DNA of 64,000 nt from Eupeodes corollae. Its lineage: Eukaryota > Arthropoda > Insecta > Diptera > Syrphidae. Position 1 is the first letter of the stretch; each line of letters starts with the position of its first letter. The notes beneath the pieces were generated by a model that saw nothing but the letters and a program-made list of their open reading frames with translations, did not search any database and had not been told where the DNA came from. A program made the translations under genes and the position numbers. This document shows, piece by piece, positions 33,196-44,699 of the stretch. The stretch spans positions 31,631,946-31,695,945 of the forward strand of contig NC_079148.1 of assembly GCF_945859685.1 (NCBI RefSeq), given 5' to 3'.

Positions 33196-35302
33196 GTTTG
33201 AGATTCTTAAAATTGGTTTAGTTTTCAGGTTCTTAAAAAATAAAGTTAAAAAAGTAAAAATTCTATCAGAAAAATACATTTTTTTTTTAAATTTTTAATC
33301 AACCACTATATTCGATGATAGGTTCTCACTATTTTTAAAAAATGTACTGCCCTGGATCTAAAATATCATTCCCGCAAATAAAATAAAAGATATTTAATCA
33401 TCCCAATTAAAGTGGTGAATTTTTAAGTAGAAAAAAGTTAAGAAGTAATGAAAAAAGTTTTGACCTTGAAAGTTTCATGATTTTCAAAATACTTTGTCTG
33501 CATAATTCAAAAAAAATTTCCTCTTTGAATTGATATTAACTTTAATTATTGGCTATTTTTTTCTCTTTCTTTTAAGAATTATATCTAACTTTGTGGTTGA
33601 AAACAAAACACACATTTTAACTCATTTTTTATTTGAAATATGAATTTTCTTATTCAATTATAAATAAAATAATATTAAAAATAAAACCTTATAAACCCAT
33701 TAAATAGAAGGTTATCTATAGGGAGATCAAAAGTTTCACCAAACAACCTCTTTGATGTTTTTATTTTTGCCATCAGGCATCAAATACCCACGAGATTTAC
33801 CATCATAGATAATAAGTCGAACAGAAATGAGATATTTATTTTTCTACCCACGCCTCAGTGAATAATAAATTTTGTTTTTTTTTAAGAAATGATGAAAAGT
33901 GCTTTAAAATTATTGAACATCCCATCACATTAATACCAAAATTCAAGGGTCGGTCTTTGTATAAATTTTAAATGCCAACAGTTTCTTCGCTTAGATATGT
34001 TCAGTTCATATAACATTTATATAGATTATGAAAAATATTATTCAATCAGTTTAGTGATATCGAGATTAAATTTTATTTTATCGAACGCATATGGCCACAT
34101 TCTGTTAGTTTACGTATTTATCAACTCTAGACACGTTCCTTGACAAAAAAAGGAAAAACAACACTAATTCAAACATACCAATCCCTTGCAGCCAAAGACA
34201 TTCCCAACAAATAACAAATCCCTTATAGAAAATGTTGCAGCTTATGGCATATACAGAGACCACACAGATTCACAGGATTGGTATCCCCTCATAGCTCAAA
34301 AAGACATAAGCGAAAAGCGACTGAAGGTTGTGAGTTCACAATTATAGATGATGAGCATCAACAATCACTGTTTGTTTGTAGTCTAGGATTCGACCGACGA
34401 TGAGAGTATATAGGAAAGGAACTCTAGAATCATATATCCTTTGCCCGACAGCATTGACACATCATGGTATAAAAACACCAGCGCTATAAATCTTTCATTT
34501 ATTGAAATCAAAATGAATACAACAAAAAAATAAATAAATAAATCGAAATATAAAGGACACAATGGGAAACATATGTACGTTTCTCTTATTCCTAATGCCC
34601 AAGTACCACCCTATGTATATAGAGGATAACATGATGGCAGTTCCTAAGTTGAGTCCTTGCTCTCTTATCCAAGTGGCAAACCGGTAAGGATTTCTTATTT
34701 TTATTTTTATTTTTTTTTTTGGTCCCTGTTTCCGTTTCCTCTTCTATTTTGACTTTGTAACTACACTTATAGAGAGAGAGTAGTGTACATACTTTCGTTC
34801 TTGGTTATGTCACGTCTCTTGTGTCCAATTTTGCGGACAATTTTTAACATGGTGGCCATATTGAGTTTGCTTCAATAAAAACTTTATTGAGTGCTAAATC
34901 TATTTTTAAATATAATATTTTTGGTGAGTTAGAAACCCCTTATCAGTTGTGTGTATAAACAAATATTAAAGACACTGTGACGACATAGTGGTACACACTG
35001 TGGCGTATGCGTGCTTTTTTAAAGTGAAATGTTTAACTGCATTTATTTTACGTACGTTATCAATTATTAATTTTATACCTTTTGGAAAAACGATTCTCAT
35101 ATATTCAATTTGTAGACCTTTGCATCAAAATTCAAAGTTCCTTTGGAAAGACCTTAGACATAGAAGGTTCTCGAATAGGAACATCTAAACCTTGACAGTT
35201 GCAGATAAAAATTAATCGTAATTTATTCTTTTTATCATTTTATGGTTGCCATAATCTTCCTGACTTGATAAATATATTTAAAATCACAGATTCAATAAAA
35301 TA
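33196..35302. other. Unique non-coding region
   Basis: No gene or mobile element recognised. It includes a short GA run near 34773-34783 and AT-rich simple sequence. The frame at 34988-35188 has no motif. Confidence 0.5.
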
Positions 35303-36520
35303 AAGGGTTTTCAATTCGTACGGATAGATTTTGGCGCCATTTTGTTTTGGGAACTTCTGTCAAATCTTTTATTTATTATTCAGTTGTTTATGCCAAATCA
35401 TCATGGCAAGTTACACGATTGAACAGCACGTTCAAATGATACTATCGAAATATGTGTTAGTTAACGCAAATGTTTCGTGCATTGTGCCTATTTTGCTGTA
35501 GACGTGATGGCCCTTCACAGTCGACTCTTCAATGTTTGGTGAACGACCGGTTCAGTTAACAATCAGCCAGCGCTTGTAAGTTCAATTAACTTAATTTCGG
35601 CCGAGAATATTCAAGCGGTCCGTGAAAGTGTACAGCAGAACCCGAGGCAGTGTATTCATCCTCGGCCTTTCGCTGACTTCAACTTGTAGAATTTTGGGTG
35701 GGGACTTGAGCCTACACCCGTACAAGATCCAACCAACTGACCCAGGAGCTCAAAGTTCATGACCATAGACAACGCCGCGCCGTTTGTTCGCTGACTGGGC
35801 TTCGAATCGTTTGGAAAAGGACCCAAATTTTGGCCGAAAAATCATCATCATTGGCGAGACATATTTTTGGATGAATGGTTGTGTTAACAAACAAAATTAC
35901 CGTGTATGGGACGATCCCAACCCTCCCGAGGTTAACCAGGTGATAATGTATTCTCAAAAAGTTACCGTTAAGTGTGGATTTTGGGAAGGCATGGTGGCGT
36001 AATTGGTTTTTTGAAAACGACGTTAGTGAGGCGGTCACTGTTAACAGCGAGCGCTAGATAACGATGATAACTCATTTGTTATGGTCCAAATTCAACCATA
36101 TGAACCTAGACGACATTTGGTTCTAGCAGGACAGTGGCGCTACGTGCCACACTGCAAACGGCACGATTGTCATTTTACATGAACGATTTGAAGGTAAGTT
36201 TATCTCTCGCAGGGATGATGTGAATTCACAACCAAAGTAATTCGATTTGACCTAGACTAGACTTTTTCCGGTGAGATTTCTGGAAGTCGTAGAACCACAA
36301 TCGACAGATGCTGTAAAGCTGAACATAACACAGGCCATCGCTCAAATTCAGCCGGATCTATGCGAAAGAGTCATTGAAAATTGGACCACTCGGATCCGTG
36401 ACACCGTAAGAAGCCGAGGCACACATACGCCTTTCAAATAAGAAATAGCTTTGTTTATACCTGACACACAGCTTGTTTTATTCTATTTGAACATCTACCT
36501 GATCTTATTGAAAAACCCTT
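35303..36520 (+). mobile_element. DD41D-like transposon, full length but decayed
   Basis: A 1.22-kb element with TA at both ends (35301-35302 and 36521-36522). The left terminus AAGGGTTTTCAATTCG matches the right terminus on the minus strand, AAGGGTTTTTCAATAAG. The transposase starts MASYTIEQHVQMILSKYV near 35403 and shows INPYKIQ-like LHPYKIQPTD, RRLFADWASNRLEKD, GETYFWMNGCVNKQNYRVWD (where the first catalytic aspartate is altered) and SQKVTVKCGFWEGMV. The second aspartate region, near 36128, reads AGQWRYVPHC in the visible frame, that is the QDGATCHTA equivalent shifted by one base. Stops and frameshifts are frequent. It belongs to a different subfamily from the 20 kb and 50 kb copies. Confidence 0.82.
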
Positions 36521-37330
36521 TATAAACCAACAGTCGAACTTCATCTTTTGCTTACTCCAACTTGCCAAAATCGATGTCGTTAACTGAATTAGGAACTGAA
36601 GGACCATAGACAATTTTATTTGTTTGTTGAATGGACTCTGCTTTTTGAAATTCAAATGGATACTGGTCCTAATTTTAAACGGAGAATTTTTTTATGATGG
36701 GTAACTTTTTTGGATGAATTTTGAATACGACAACAAACAAAATTTAATGAATTTGAGATTATAACAATTCAGCATCCGATAGATTCATATTTTTTTGTGA
36801 ATATGATGCTTACTATGCCATTACGGCTGACAGTGGCACCAATAGATTTTAACTTTTACATACTTAAGTCCTCAGACCTTTTAAGTCCATTGGGAACCCC
36901 TTAAGGGGCATAGGGCCTATACTACGCCTATATGCCATCGTGTACGGTTCCCGGAGATGTGTTTTAGCTCCCTTCAACTCTTGCCTAGTGGCGCTGATTG
37001 CGCCTCAACGTCATGCGCCATGTTCTTCTCGATCGTCCTGCTCTCCTTCCTTCTTGTGTGAGCCGATTCCACTGCATTGCTTGGCCTACAAACCAGTCGT
37101 TACGTTTTCGAAACGTATGTCCCTTCCATTTCCACTTACGCCTTCGTATTATAGATTCCATAGGTTCCTGACCAGTCCTTCTATGAAGGACCTCATTCGT
37201 TATACGGTAAACCATCTATTCACGAAGGTTTGCAGCTTTCTTGTTATAGCGGGAGTATCTTTTCAAGTGCTGGACCCATAAAGAAGCACAGATTGGACAT
37301 TTGTGCGAAACAGTCGTGGCTTTGTTCTCA

Positions 37331-37343
37331 AGCTGATACAGTT
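37331..37343 (+). repeat. SINE target-site duplication, left copy
   Basis: AGCTGATACAGTT, identical to 37665-37677. It is LINE B sequence duplicated by insertion of the SINE. Confidence 0.92.
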
Positions 37344-37664
37344 CAAAAATCAAATGGGGTGGCGCAACAGTCCGTTGTGAACCAGGGCCTAGTGACTTAC
37401 AACTCTCAACCATTCCTGTGTGCGAGTAATGTTGTCAGGAATGGAGGGGACCTACAATTTTTATGCCGAATCCGAACGGCTAGTTTGAGAAAGCACTTTT
37501 TCATGACAAGAATTACTCTTGAAGGATTTGTCAATTCCTCGCAAGAGGCAGTACCCGCGAAAATTATTTTTTTTTTTAAATTAAGGTGGCACAGGCAGGG
37601 ATTGAACCCAAGACCCCTTGCATGACAGTCCAACGCACTAACCATCATGCCAAGGGTACTACCT
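37344..37664 (-). mobile_element. tRNA-derived SINE, complete copy
   Basis: A 321-bp SINE on the minus strand with 13-bp target duplications. The tRNA-like head (37586-37652) has an A-box-like TGGTTAGTGCGTTGG (37630-37644), a B box GGTTCAATCCC (37598-37608) and matching acceptor ends TGGCA/TGCCA. The anticodon loop region reads CTGTCAT, reminiscent of tRNA-Asp, but the stem is poor. An A/T-rich linker, then a ~240-bp unrelated body follow. The tail is GGACTGTTGCGCCACC followed by a short T-rich end. The body and tail recur at 29137-29318 and 60240-60372. The last 33 bases of the tail resemble the end of LINE A. Confidence 0.92.
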
Positions 37665-37677
37665 AGCTGATACAGTT
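37665..37677 (+). repeat. SINE target-site duplication, right copy
   Basis: AGCTGATACAGTT, identical to 37331-37343. Confidence 0.92.
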
Positions 37678-37930
37678 ATTCTTCCAAATTTTCGACAACA
37701 CACCGAACGCCTCTCTTGCTTTGCCGATGCGGCAGATGACGTCTTGTTCGGTTCCGCCTTTGATAGAAACGATACTTTCAATGTATTGAAAGCTCTCCAC
37801 TTTTTCCACCGGTTGCGAGAAAATATTTATGTAAAAGGATGGTCGGGTTCCGAGAATCTAAAGGTCAATGTAAAATAACTTCTGCTGGCTTAAATTGGAA
37901 GATATAAACACAAAACGCATTTTGTTTAAC

Positions 37931-40812
37931 AAATCGGATTATTACACTCACGCCCTCCAAACTACATTTGAAAGCACACACAAGGAGTTCGAGGGCTTGG
38001 TCATCTTAAGTGGAGGTAAAAAGCCTACGACAACGTCGAGTATTATGGCACAGTTTTAGTTTTTCTGAAGTCCCAATTATATGTGAAGAAAAATTAATAC
38101 TACACATACATTTTTCCAAAATTTGAAATCATTTATGAATTAGTCTCATAAAGTACCTGAGATGCACACAACAGTTGAGGCCTCTTCAGACCAGAATACA
38201 ACATAATGGCATCAAAAGGCCTCACTTACATACTCAGTCTTTCTTAAATTTGCGGATGTACACCGATTAGTGAAAGACCCTTTTATAAATGCTACTACTA
38301 TACCCTTAAAACATTAAAAATTTAATTATGCTATAAGCCTGAGAAACAATATGCATTAATCTTGATGTTTCGAATTTAAATGTAGAAAGGGGAAAATTGA
38401 GTTGGGTAAAGAATTCCACATTCTTGTTGTGCTGCTGAAAAAAGAAAATCTGCTCGACAGTACGTCTGAAACTAAGATCAAGTCTAATCTCATGGATATT
38501 CATGAAAGTTCAAGTTTTGCGACAGAATGTTTACAGTGAAGGCATGCAATTGGATATTTCAATAGATCTCTGATTTTTAAGATGTCCATTAAAACAATGA
38601 TAATTGCGTGTGTAAAAGTTTCGTTCTCTCATTTTCAAAGTTCTTTTTGATTTTTTTTGAAAAGCTTTAAGCATGATATAGGGACACCTGTGAGTTTTAG
38701 ACAGATGAAATAATAATTATTTAAAGCCAGATTAGAAAGAGGGAACATTTCTTGCATCTTTGTAAAAAAAATACGGAAATATATGGCAACTCTGCTGGCA
38801 TCACTTTATCCGACTTCCAAATTCTCTTATCCTGTCCACATCGTGTTCCCGTGTCACAGCTTAGTATATCTACATTTTACGAAAAACTAAAGAAAAACAA
38901 ATAATATAAAACGAAAATTCCCTAGATGCCAGTTTTATTTGGTGCTAAACAGTAAACGTGTCAGGCTTTACAATTCCAATACATCCACCTATACAATATA
39001 CATTACACCCACTGTATGTATAGTATACTCGTATATCCGCACAACCGACCACAGCTATGACATAGTAGATAGAACATCACAGACTGCACACATAAGTTCT
39101 ACTGCTAGACCCCATTCCAAAGCCATTTTTAGCATCAGCTAATGCCTTTGGGTTGCCCAACACTGCTGTGTGGTTAGTTTGAAAGTATAGCAGACACACC
39201 AAGGCTGAAACGTCAATTTAGAAAAGACAATGGTCAAAGCCGCAACTGGGAGGACTTCGGGGTAATTCCCTAATGGGAGTCGTCCTCCTCTCACATAAGA
39301 CATTTTGTGATGTGCTGCACTGCATGTTGGCCAAAGAGGGTGTGGTAAATGGTATATACAGTTCCTTGCCTTATCCGTATTCCGTACTACTATACCTAAC
39401 CTATAAAAATATGTATGTATTGTATACCTACTAAAAAGTCTGGATATTGGAAGTTCATTTGTTTCAGGAAATTTTATGATGGCATCAACACTTACTTGTG
39501 GTGTGGCCAGTAAGTTTGCCGTGTCCAGTGTCCATGTCCATGGACTTAGATCCAACTTAGTCAAAACTTACCATCATCATCATTATCATTGGCCATGATG
39601 ATAGTCGTGTTCGTGTTCTTCATAGAAAGTAGATAGTCTTCGATGTTGTATAAACGTTATGTATAGTAAGTATGAGTAGATCCAGTCAGGCACAACTGAT
39701 GTGATGTAGACTCATATACAAGTATAGTGTTTGTGTCAGCTATTCCCATAACAGAATATAAGAAGTAAAAACTTTCAAGTGTGGAGTGATTAAGGTCCTA
39801 TTAACATTCGGGTGAAAAAGGAAAGGAAAATTTTCATTCTTATCGCAATGTTTGAGGATCTCTTGAGGGCCATAGTAAAATTGCTATTATGCCACACATA
39901 CGTTCACTACAAATACCTTCCCTATAAGCTACCAAAACGACGATAGTTCTGAAGGGTATGTTGATATATGACTGATGGATTACTCTGATGTTAGTTTTTC
40001 CATATACTCGTAAGCAGTGTTTGTAGTGTGTTTGGTAAGGAGTGGCTTGGGATTGTCGCTATAAGATAAAATTTTGTTGTTCAACTTAAGTGGAAATACC
40101 ATCGAGGAATTTTAATAAAACAAACGGACAATATTTAATTGTTATCGATGTCTTATTATTTGTGTATAGTTCTTTAGTTCTTAGTATTTGTACCATTTTA
40201 GCTTAGCTAAACTGCACTTAATTTGATTAATTTTATGTTATACTAATGTTATTTGTTAAGCTTTTTATTGGGCTTAGGGTTTTCTTCATGGAATATTTTA
40301 ATTGCACCTTTGTTCAATTACAAAGAAATTTATTTTCAATGGAAATGGTTCAGAGTTACCAATTTCAATTAGTTTTACTTGAAAAACTTTCTTATTTGAC
40401 GACCTCATAACTAGTCTCTCGGCAAAACTAGTTTAAGTATGGTTTTGCGTTTGAGGTTTATCCTAAAATTGATTTTTACTGGACAGACTTTTTAATAAAG
40501 TTTAAAAAATAACTTTGAGCGTGATATTCCTTTAAAAATTTTAATTCAAGAACGTCCATTTTCTTAATTACCAATTTCTATGGAACATGTTCCTCCAAAT
40601 TTAAATGTGATATTTTTTTAAATTATTTTTAAATGAAACTCCAGCTAGTTGAAAAATGGAAATGGTTAGCCATACTTTTACATTTAATTAAAAACAATAT
40701 ATCATAGCTTAAATTTGCAGTCAAATTTTTGCCTCAACTTCTTGGAGCGTAATGCACAATTCCGCAATCTAGGCATCTGAGGCCCCTAATTTTTAACCCT
40801 TAGAACTCTTAG
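37931..40812. other. Unique non-coding region
   Basis: No host gene recognised. The first ~110 bases may still be LINE B. A 141-residue minus-strand frame at 39139-39564 has no family motif and no repeat similarity; I treat it as chance. The rest is AT-rich, stop-dense sequence. Confidence 0.5.
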
Positions 40813-41220
40813 AGTTCTCTGAGAGCCAGAAGATTAACTCACGATATTGTTTTTGTGCGGGATATTCTTTGCTGCCACATAAGATGTCCAGAATTACTCT
40901 CATTTATATGTATATATGCTCCAACGAGGCCATTGAGGGCAAGATCTCTTCTTTTTGAGACCAGACATAGAACGAACTACGGAAGTAACGAACCAATTTC
41001 AAGGTCAATTAGAGAGTTCAATAAAATTTATGATTATGTTGACTTATATCTCTCCAGAGAAAAATTTAAGAATGTATTATACTATTTATTCTTAAGATAT
41101 TAAGTATTTGTTATTTATTGTTAAGTACATTTATAATATTTATTTTTGACTGAAATGTAATCTGTTAAGCTTTAAGCTTGTAGATGAAATAAAAATAAAT
41201 AAATAAAAAAAAAAAAAAAA
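40813..41220 (+). pseudogene. LINE E 3' end with poly(A) tail
   Basis: 5'-truncated LINE fragment. The frame 40813-41103 reads LESRRLTHDIVFVRDILCCH, then LRARSLLFETRHRTNYGSN and EPISRSIREFNK, the C-terminal block of Jockey/CR1-like ORF2 proteins. The stop at 41101-41103 is followed by a ~90-base 3' UTR and an A-rich tail (AAATAAATAAATAAA then poly(A)) to 41220. No clear target duplication was found. The frame is uninterrupted over its short length, so this is a fairly recent truncated insertion. The same C-terminal type lies on the minus strand at 54893-55610. Confidence 0.82.
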
Positions 41221-41299
41221 ATTGTCTTATTTTTGCAGACGATTTAATATCTCGAAATGCAACACTTTTCAAATAGCTTTTTGTTGAACATCAAGACTT

Positions 41300-41848
41300 G
41301 GTGAGGACAAATTGTACCCTCTAATATTGGTGACTGTTACCGAGAAAAACAACAACGCTTATTTTGATGCGCATTTATCAATGGACCCAGATTAAGACAA
41401 AAAGTCTTGAGCTATAAATGCATAAACAAGCGCCTCATGACAATAACCTAATATGCTCACACGCCACCCCAAAAGAGAACAATGCCAACACCAAGGTTTT
41501 GTTCTTCAATCTCTCTTGGACAAAGCATATGAGCAGAGTCCTAGCTACGATATTAAAATTGTAATGGGCGGTCTAATGCCAAGCTATTAAGGGAAGACAT
41601 ATTTATTGGAATAGTCGGGAACATCTTCCGAAAACGGATACGGGCTCATCAATTTTTCTGTGGGGCAAAACGTCATGGTAGCAAGTACGTGTTTTCCATA
41701 CCTCAGCACCAACAAAGGAACTCTCCAAGAAGTTCTGCAGATCAATCTGCCGTCAACCGGATTGATAATATTGCGATCAACGCTATATACAAGCTTTTAA
41801 CACCATGAATGTCGTAACTTTTCGAAGAGCTAACATTTATTCGTTATT
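41300..41848 (+). pseudogene. LINE A endonuclease region, left of Tc1-like insertion
   Basis: Frames 41500-41840 read SYDIKIVMGGLNAKLLRED, NFCGAKRHGSKYVF-like sequence, DQSAVNRIDNIAINA and VVTFRRANIYS. These correspond to the C-terminal half of an APE-type LINE endonuclease (the GDFNAK and IDHI blocks). Catalytic blocks are degraded (GGLNAK instead of GDFNAK, RIDN instead of QIDH). The frame is interrupted at a TA by the Tc1-like element and continues after 42694. Confidence 0.75.
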
Positions 41849-41850
41849 TA

Positions 41851-42691
41851 CAGTCTGTCAAGTAAGAACGTGGTCGTGTTAATTTATAAAAAAATTATTT
41901 CATTAAACTTTCATATTTATATATACATTGTACAAATTATTAACAATGATGCAATTTGGTCAATAATGTGTCCAATCACCACCGGCGTCGATAATTGCCT
42001 GGCACCTCCGAATCTTCGAGGCATGCTTTCTAGTAATTTGACGGCGTATTCAAGTGGCAATGATCTCCAGATCCGATGAATTCCGTAAGACAACTGCTTC
42101 AAAGTGTATGTGCGTCTTCCATGAAGCTTCTGTTTAATATATGCCTACTCATTTTCGATAGGGTTCTTATCGGGCGGCTGCGACGGCCAATCCAATGTTA
42201 CGATGTCAGATTGAGTCTTCTGACTGAGTACAGAGCTTGCTTCGGTGTTTAGGATCGTTGTCCTCCTGAAGAATCCAATCTTCATTTTTGTGATGAACCA
42301 TCGTTTGGTAGATGGCAGTAAAGCCTTTTTGTAGATTTTTATCATTTTCTAAACCTTTTGCCATTAATTTTGTTTGTCCTTGCCGCAGTTTTAAAGCAGG
42401 ATTCCGCGTAAAAAGATTCACTATTCTTTTTTCATCTTTTTTGTTCACAGCCGTTGATTGCGACATTTTGGGGCCTTTCGGGTGGATGCAAAAGAATACA
42501 TCCTCATAGCGTGATGCGTGCTTAGCACTCATGGCGTTTAACGTGATTCTTTTACAAAAGATCAACGACAACTGAACCTTTGTTGACAATGTATCATGGA
42601 CAAAGCTTCACTCCATCGGTTGCGAAGGAATTAGAGCGAAATTTTTTTTTAACTGTCGCGAAAGTCGACCAAGTTCTTACTTGACAGACCG
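41851..42691 (-). mobile_element. Tc1-like transposon with internal deletion
   Basis: An 841-bp element with 26-bp terminal inverted repeats: left CAGTCTGTCAAGTAAGAACG(TGGTCG) at 41851-41876, and its near-exact complement at 42666-42691 (24 of 26 bases match). It is flanked by TA (41849-41850 and 42692-42693). The transposase remnant inside is too short for a full Tc1 protein; the middle has been deleted. It is inserted in a LINE A endonuclease sequence. Confidence 0.92.
41917..42589 (-). pseudogene. Tc1-like (DD34E) transposase, deleted and frameshifted
   Basis: N-terminal DNA-binding part MSQSTAVNKKDEKRIVNLFT and FTRNPALKLRQGQTK, then directly the catalytic segment MVHHKNEDWILQEDNDPKH (second aspartate). 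After a frameshift come LDWPSQPPDKNPIENE (glutamate) and, beyond a stop, LSYGIHRIWRSLPLEYAVKL with SMPRRFG at the end, all typical of Tc1 transposases. The region with the first catalytic aspartate is missing through an internal deletion of the central part. Confidence 0.9.
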
Positions 42692-42693
42692 TA

Positions 42694-43440
42694 GGGTTTC
42701 GCAAAAGGTCGCCAAATCCTTTTTCAACCGAAACACTAGTAAGCTCTTTCGAACACTAGAAAGCTCTTTCGAAGTTCTCTCCAACACACTGTTTCGAGAA
42801 CCAGTGGCAACATTGACAGCTGTTTGATGAGGAATGTTGGCAGATGAGGAAAGATGGACATTGACTTCTCAGAACAAAAAGATATATCATGATGTTGAGA
42901 GATTTAAAAGCAGATATGAAGTTCGAAAGTTTTATGTGTAAGTGAAACGAAATTAACAGTACATAAACCTGGCTAAGTCTTCTCGACTAAGACGAAGTAA
43001 AGATTGTCATATCTAACCTGAAGTCCAACAAAACCAGTCGAGAAGAAGGTTTGAATACCGAGATTTACAAAACAGCTGGGAAAATTTGGTTAGGACCATA
43101 CACCAGCTTATCTGAGGAAAGCATACTCATGAAAAAAGAAGACGCTCTAAACTGAACCAACTGTAGAGGAACTAGTCTACTTAACATTACTTACAAAATC
43201 TTCCTTGACGTAATATCTAAACGTATAAATCCCATCGTCAACAACCTGTTAGTTCTTTATTAGTGTGGTTTAAGACCGGAAAAGTCCACAATCGATCATG
43301 AATTCAAATTACGGCAGATCCTGGAAAAAACCCAAGAACATCAAATCCACACCCACCATCTCTTCATCGAATTCAAGCCCGCATATGACTTCGTCTACAG
43401 AGACGAACTGTATATAGCCATGTCTAGTTAATCAATACCA
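42694..43440 (+). pseudogene. LINE A linker and reverse transcriptase N-part, right of Tc1
   Basis: Continuation of the LINE interrupted by the Tc1-like element. 42694-42970 is a degraded linker (FRKRSPNPFSTETLVSSFEH). 43000-43435 shows reverse transcriptase blocks: LKSNKTSREEGLNTEIYKTA, NCRGTSLLNITYKIFLDVIS, CGLRPEKSTIDHEFKLRQIL, EKTQEHQIHTHHLFIEFKPA and YDFVYRDELYIAMSS. Stops are present. Motif C and the 3' part are missing, so the copy is 3'-truncated or deleted. Confidence 0.8.
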
Positions 43441-44699
43441 ATGTCCATAATAATACATTTAAATTTAACTTTGTTGTAAAACTAAGTTTAAGTTACTCAA
43501 TAATAAGTTTTCTCCTTTAATCTGTCTGGATTTTTTCAAGACTTCACTTAATGTGCCAAAACTATTAAATGTAACTTATCGTACAATCCAAAAATGTTTC
43601 CATTGATGTTTATATTCACATTAACACTAAGTTGTTTAAAAAAGAAAAAGAAATCTCGACTGGTACTTGTGCATACTTCTTTTCCTTAAAATGCACATCA
43701 CAGATTCATTCCAAACAAAACCACAAATCATAAGATGAAAGCATAGGATCATTATCTTCACCAAAGTCAGGACTTTGCATATGTACTGCATAAGTATGAG
43801 AGCTTTACCTAACCTACATATATGTACACATAAATACCAACCATCATCGACCAAAAGTTGTACTCTTGCTTGCACTAGATCTAACTATGATGATGTTGGC
43901 CGTGTGCTATAAGCCGCCTCAGTCTCAGCAGAAGCAGGTATAAAGAACGATGGCTCTTCATCATCATCATCGTCTTGCATTTTCATAAACCTATACCTAT
44001 AATGGTTGCAAGGATAAACCTCAACCTTACTATCATACCATTTCGTTTCATTTTAATTCAACTCAACTCAATACAACTACCTACTAAATGAATAAAGGAT
44101 ATGTTAGTATATTCTATTCATGTGATGGAGGCCGACTAAAATTCTTGAATCCTTTTGAAAAGTGGGTATAAATTTATACACATAAATCATAGAAGATGGT
44201 ACTTTGTGTCATACTCGCATACACAAATGGTATAAAATGGCAATATATAGTGGATTTCTCATGTGGATGGTCTCAACAAATGAAGTAGTTCATGTCAACT
44301 AAGGTACCAACATACAATTTCTCTTTTGATTCTAGTTTCCATTAAATTCTCTGGAATAGCTAGCTCTGGAGCCTCGAGTAGAATATGAGGTAGCATTCAA
44401 TGAATCATTTTTCTGAATGGGATTTTAGGTAGTCACTAGTCAGATAATTGGTGTGTTACTCCTTTAAAAAATGAAAGGTTCTCTCATGTTCATTTATCTC
44501 TGGAATTAAAGCTCTCTAGGTCTTTCACCTTACACAGAATTGATTTTTTTTTGGATTCTAAATGGTATGTATGTATTTCATGGCTGTCGAAATTCATTTT
44601 TTAAAGCACTTTTTCTTTAAACTTAAAAAAATGTTTGGTTATTCTTAAGTTTTTCTTACATCACATTCATTTTTGTAAAGATCCAGTTGAGATTACGAG
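43441..44699. other. Unique non-coding region
   Basis: No gene or element recognised. It contains a CAT/CATC trinucleotide run near 43960-43976 and AT-rich sequence. The minus-strand frame at 43636-43875 has no motif. Confidence 0.5.

Larger units (their letters stand above)
36865..37930 (-). pseudogene. LINE B 3' half, split by a SINE
   Basis: Read on the minus strand: KVESFQYIESIVSIKGGTEQ, DVICRIGKAREAFGVLSKIW and NNCIS lie right of the SINE. Left of it the frame resumes with LRTK, then in changed frames LQTFVNRW, MRSFIEGLVRNL and the basic segment RRRKWKWKGHTFRKRN. Next come QAMQWNRLTQEGRR and the degraded C-terminus. Near the 3' end the DNA has ATAGGCCCTATGCCCC. It is the same family as 12428-12893. 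The SINE at 37344-37664 interrupts it between the codons for NNCIS and LRTK, flanked by a 13-base duplication. Confidence 0.85.

Noticed and set aside
36940..37281. 113-residue plus-strand open frame
   Set aside because: It is antisense to LINE B, whose basic C-terminal segment is read on the minus strand here.
37586..37652. Possible tRNA gene
   Set aside because: The A and B boxes belong to the SINE head: the anticodon stem is poorly paired, and the unit continues into the SINE body and is flanked by target duplications.
39139..39564. 141-residue minus-strand open frame
   Set aside because: No family motif, no splice context and no repeat support. A frame of this length can occur by chance in a 64-kb window.
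41184..41220. Poly(A) run as an mRNA 3' end of a host gene
   Set aside because: It directly follows the 3' UTR of a LINE E frame with the RTNYGSNEPISR block, so it is the retrotransposon tail.
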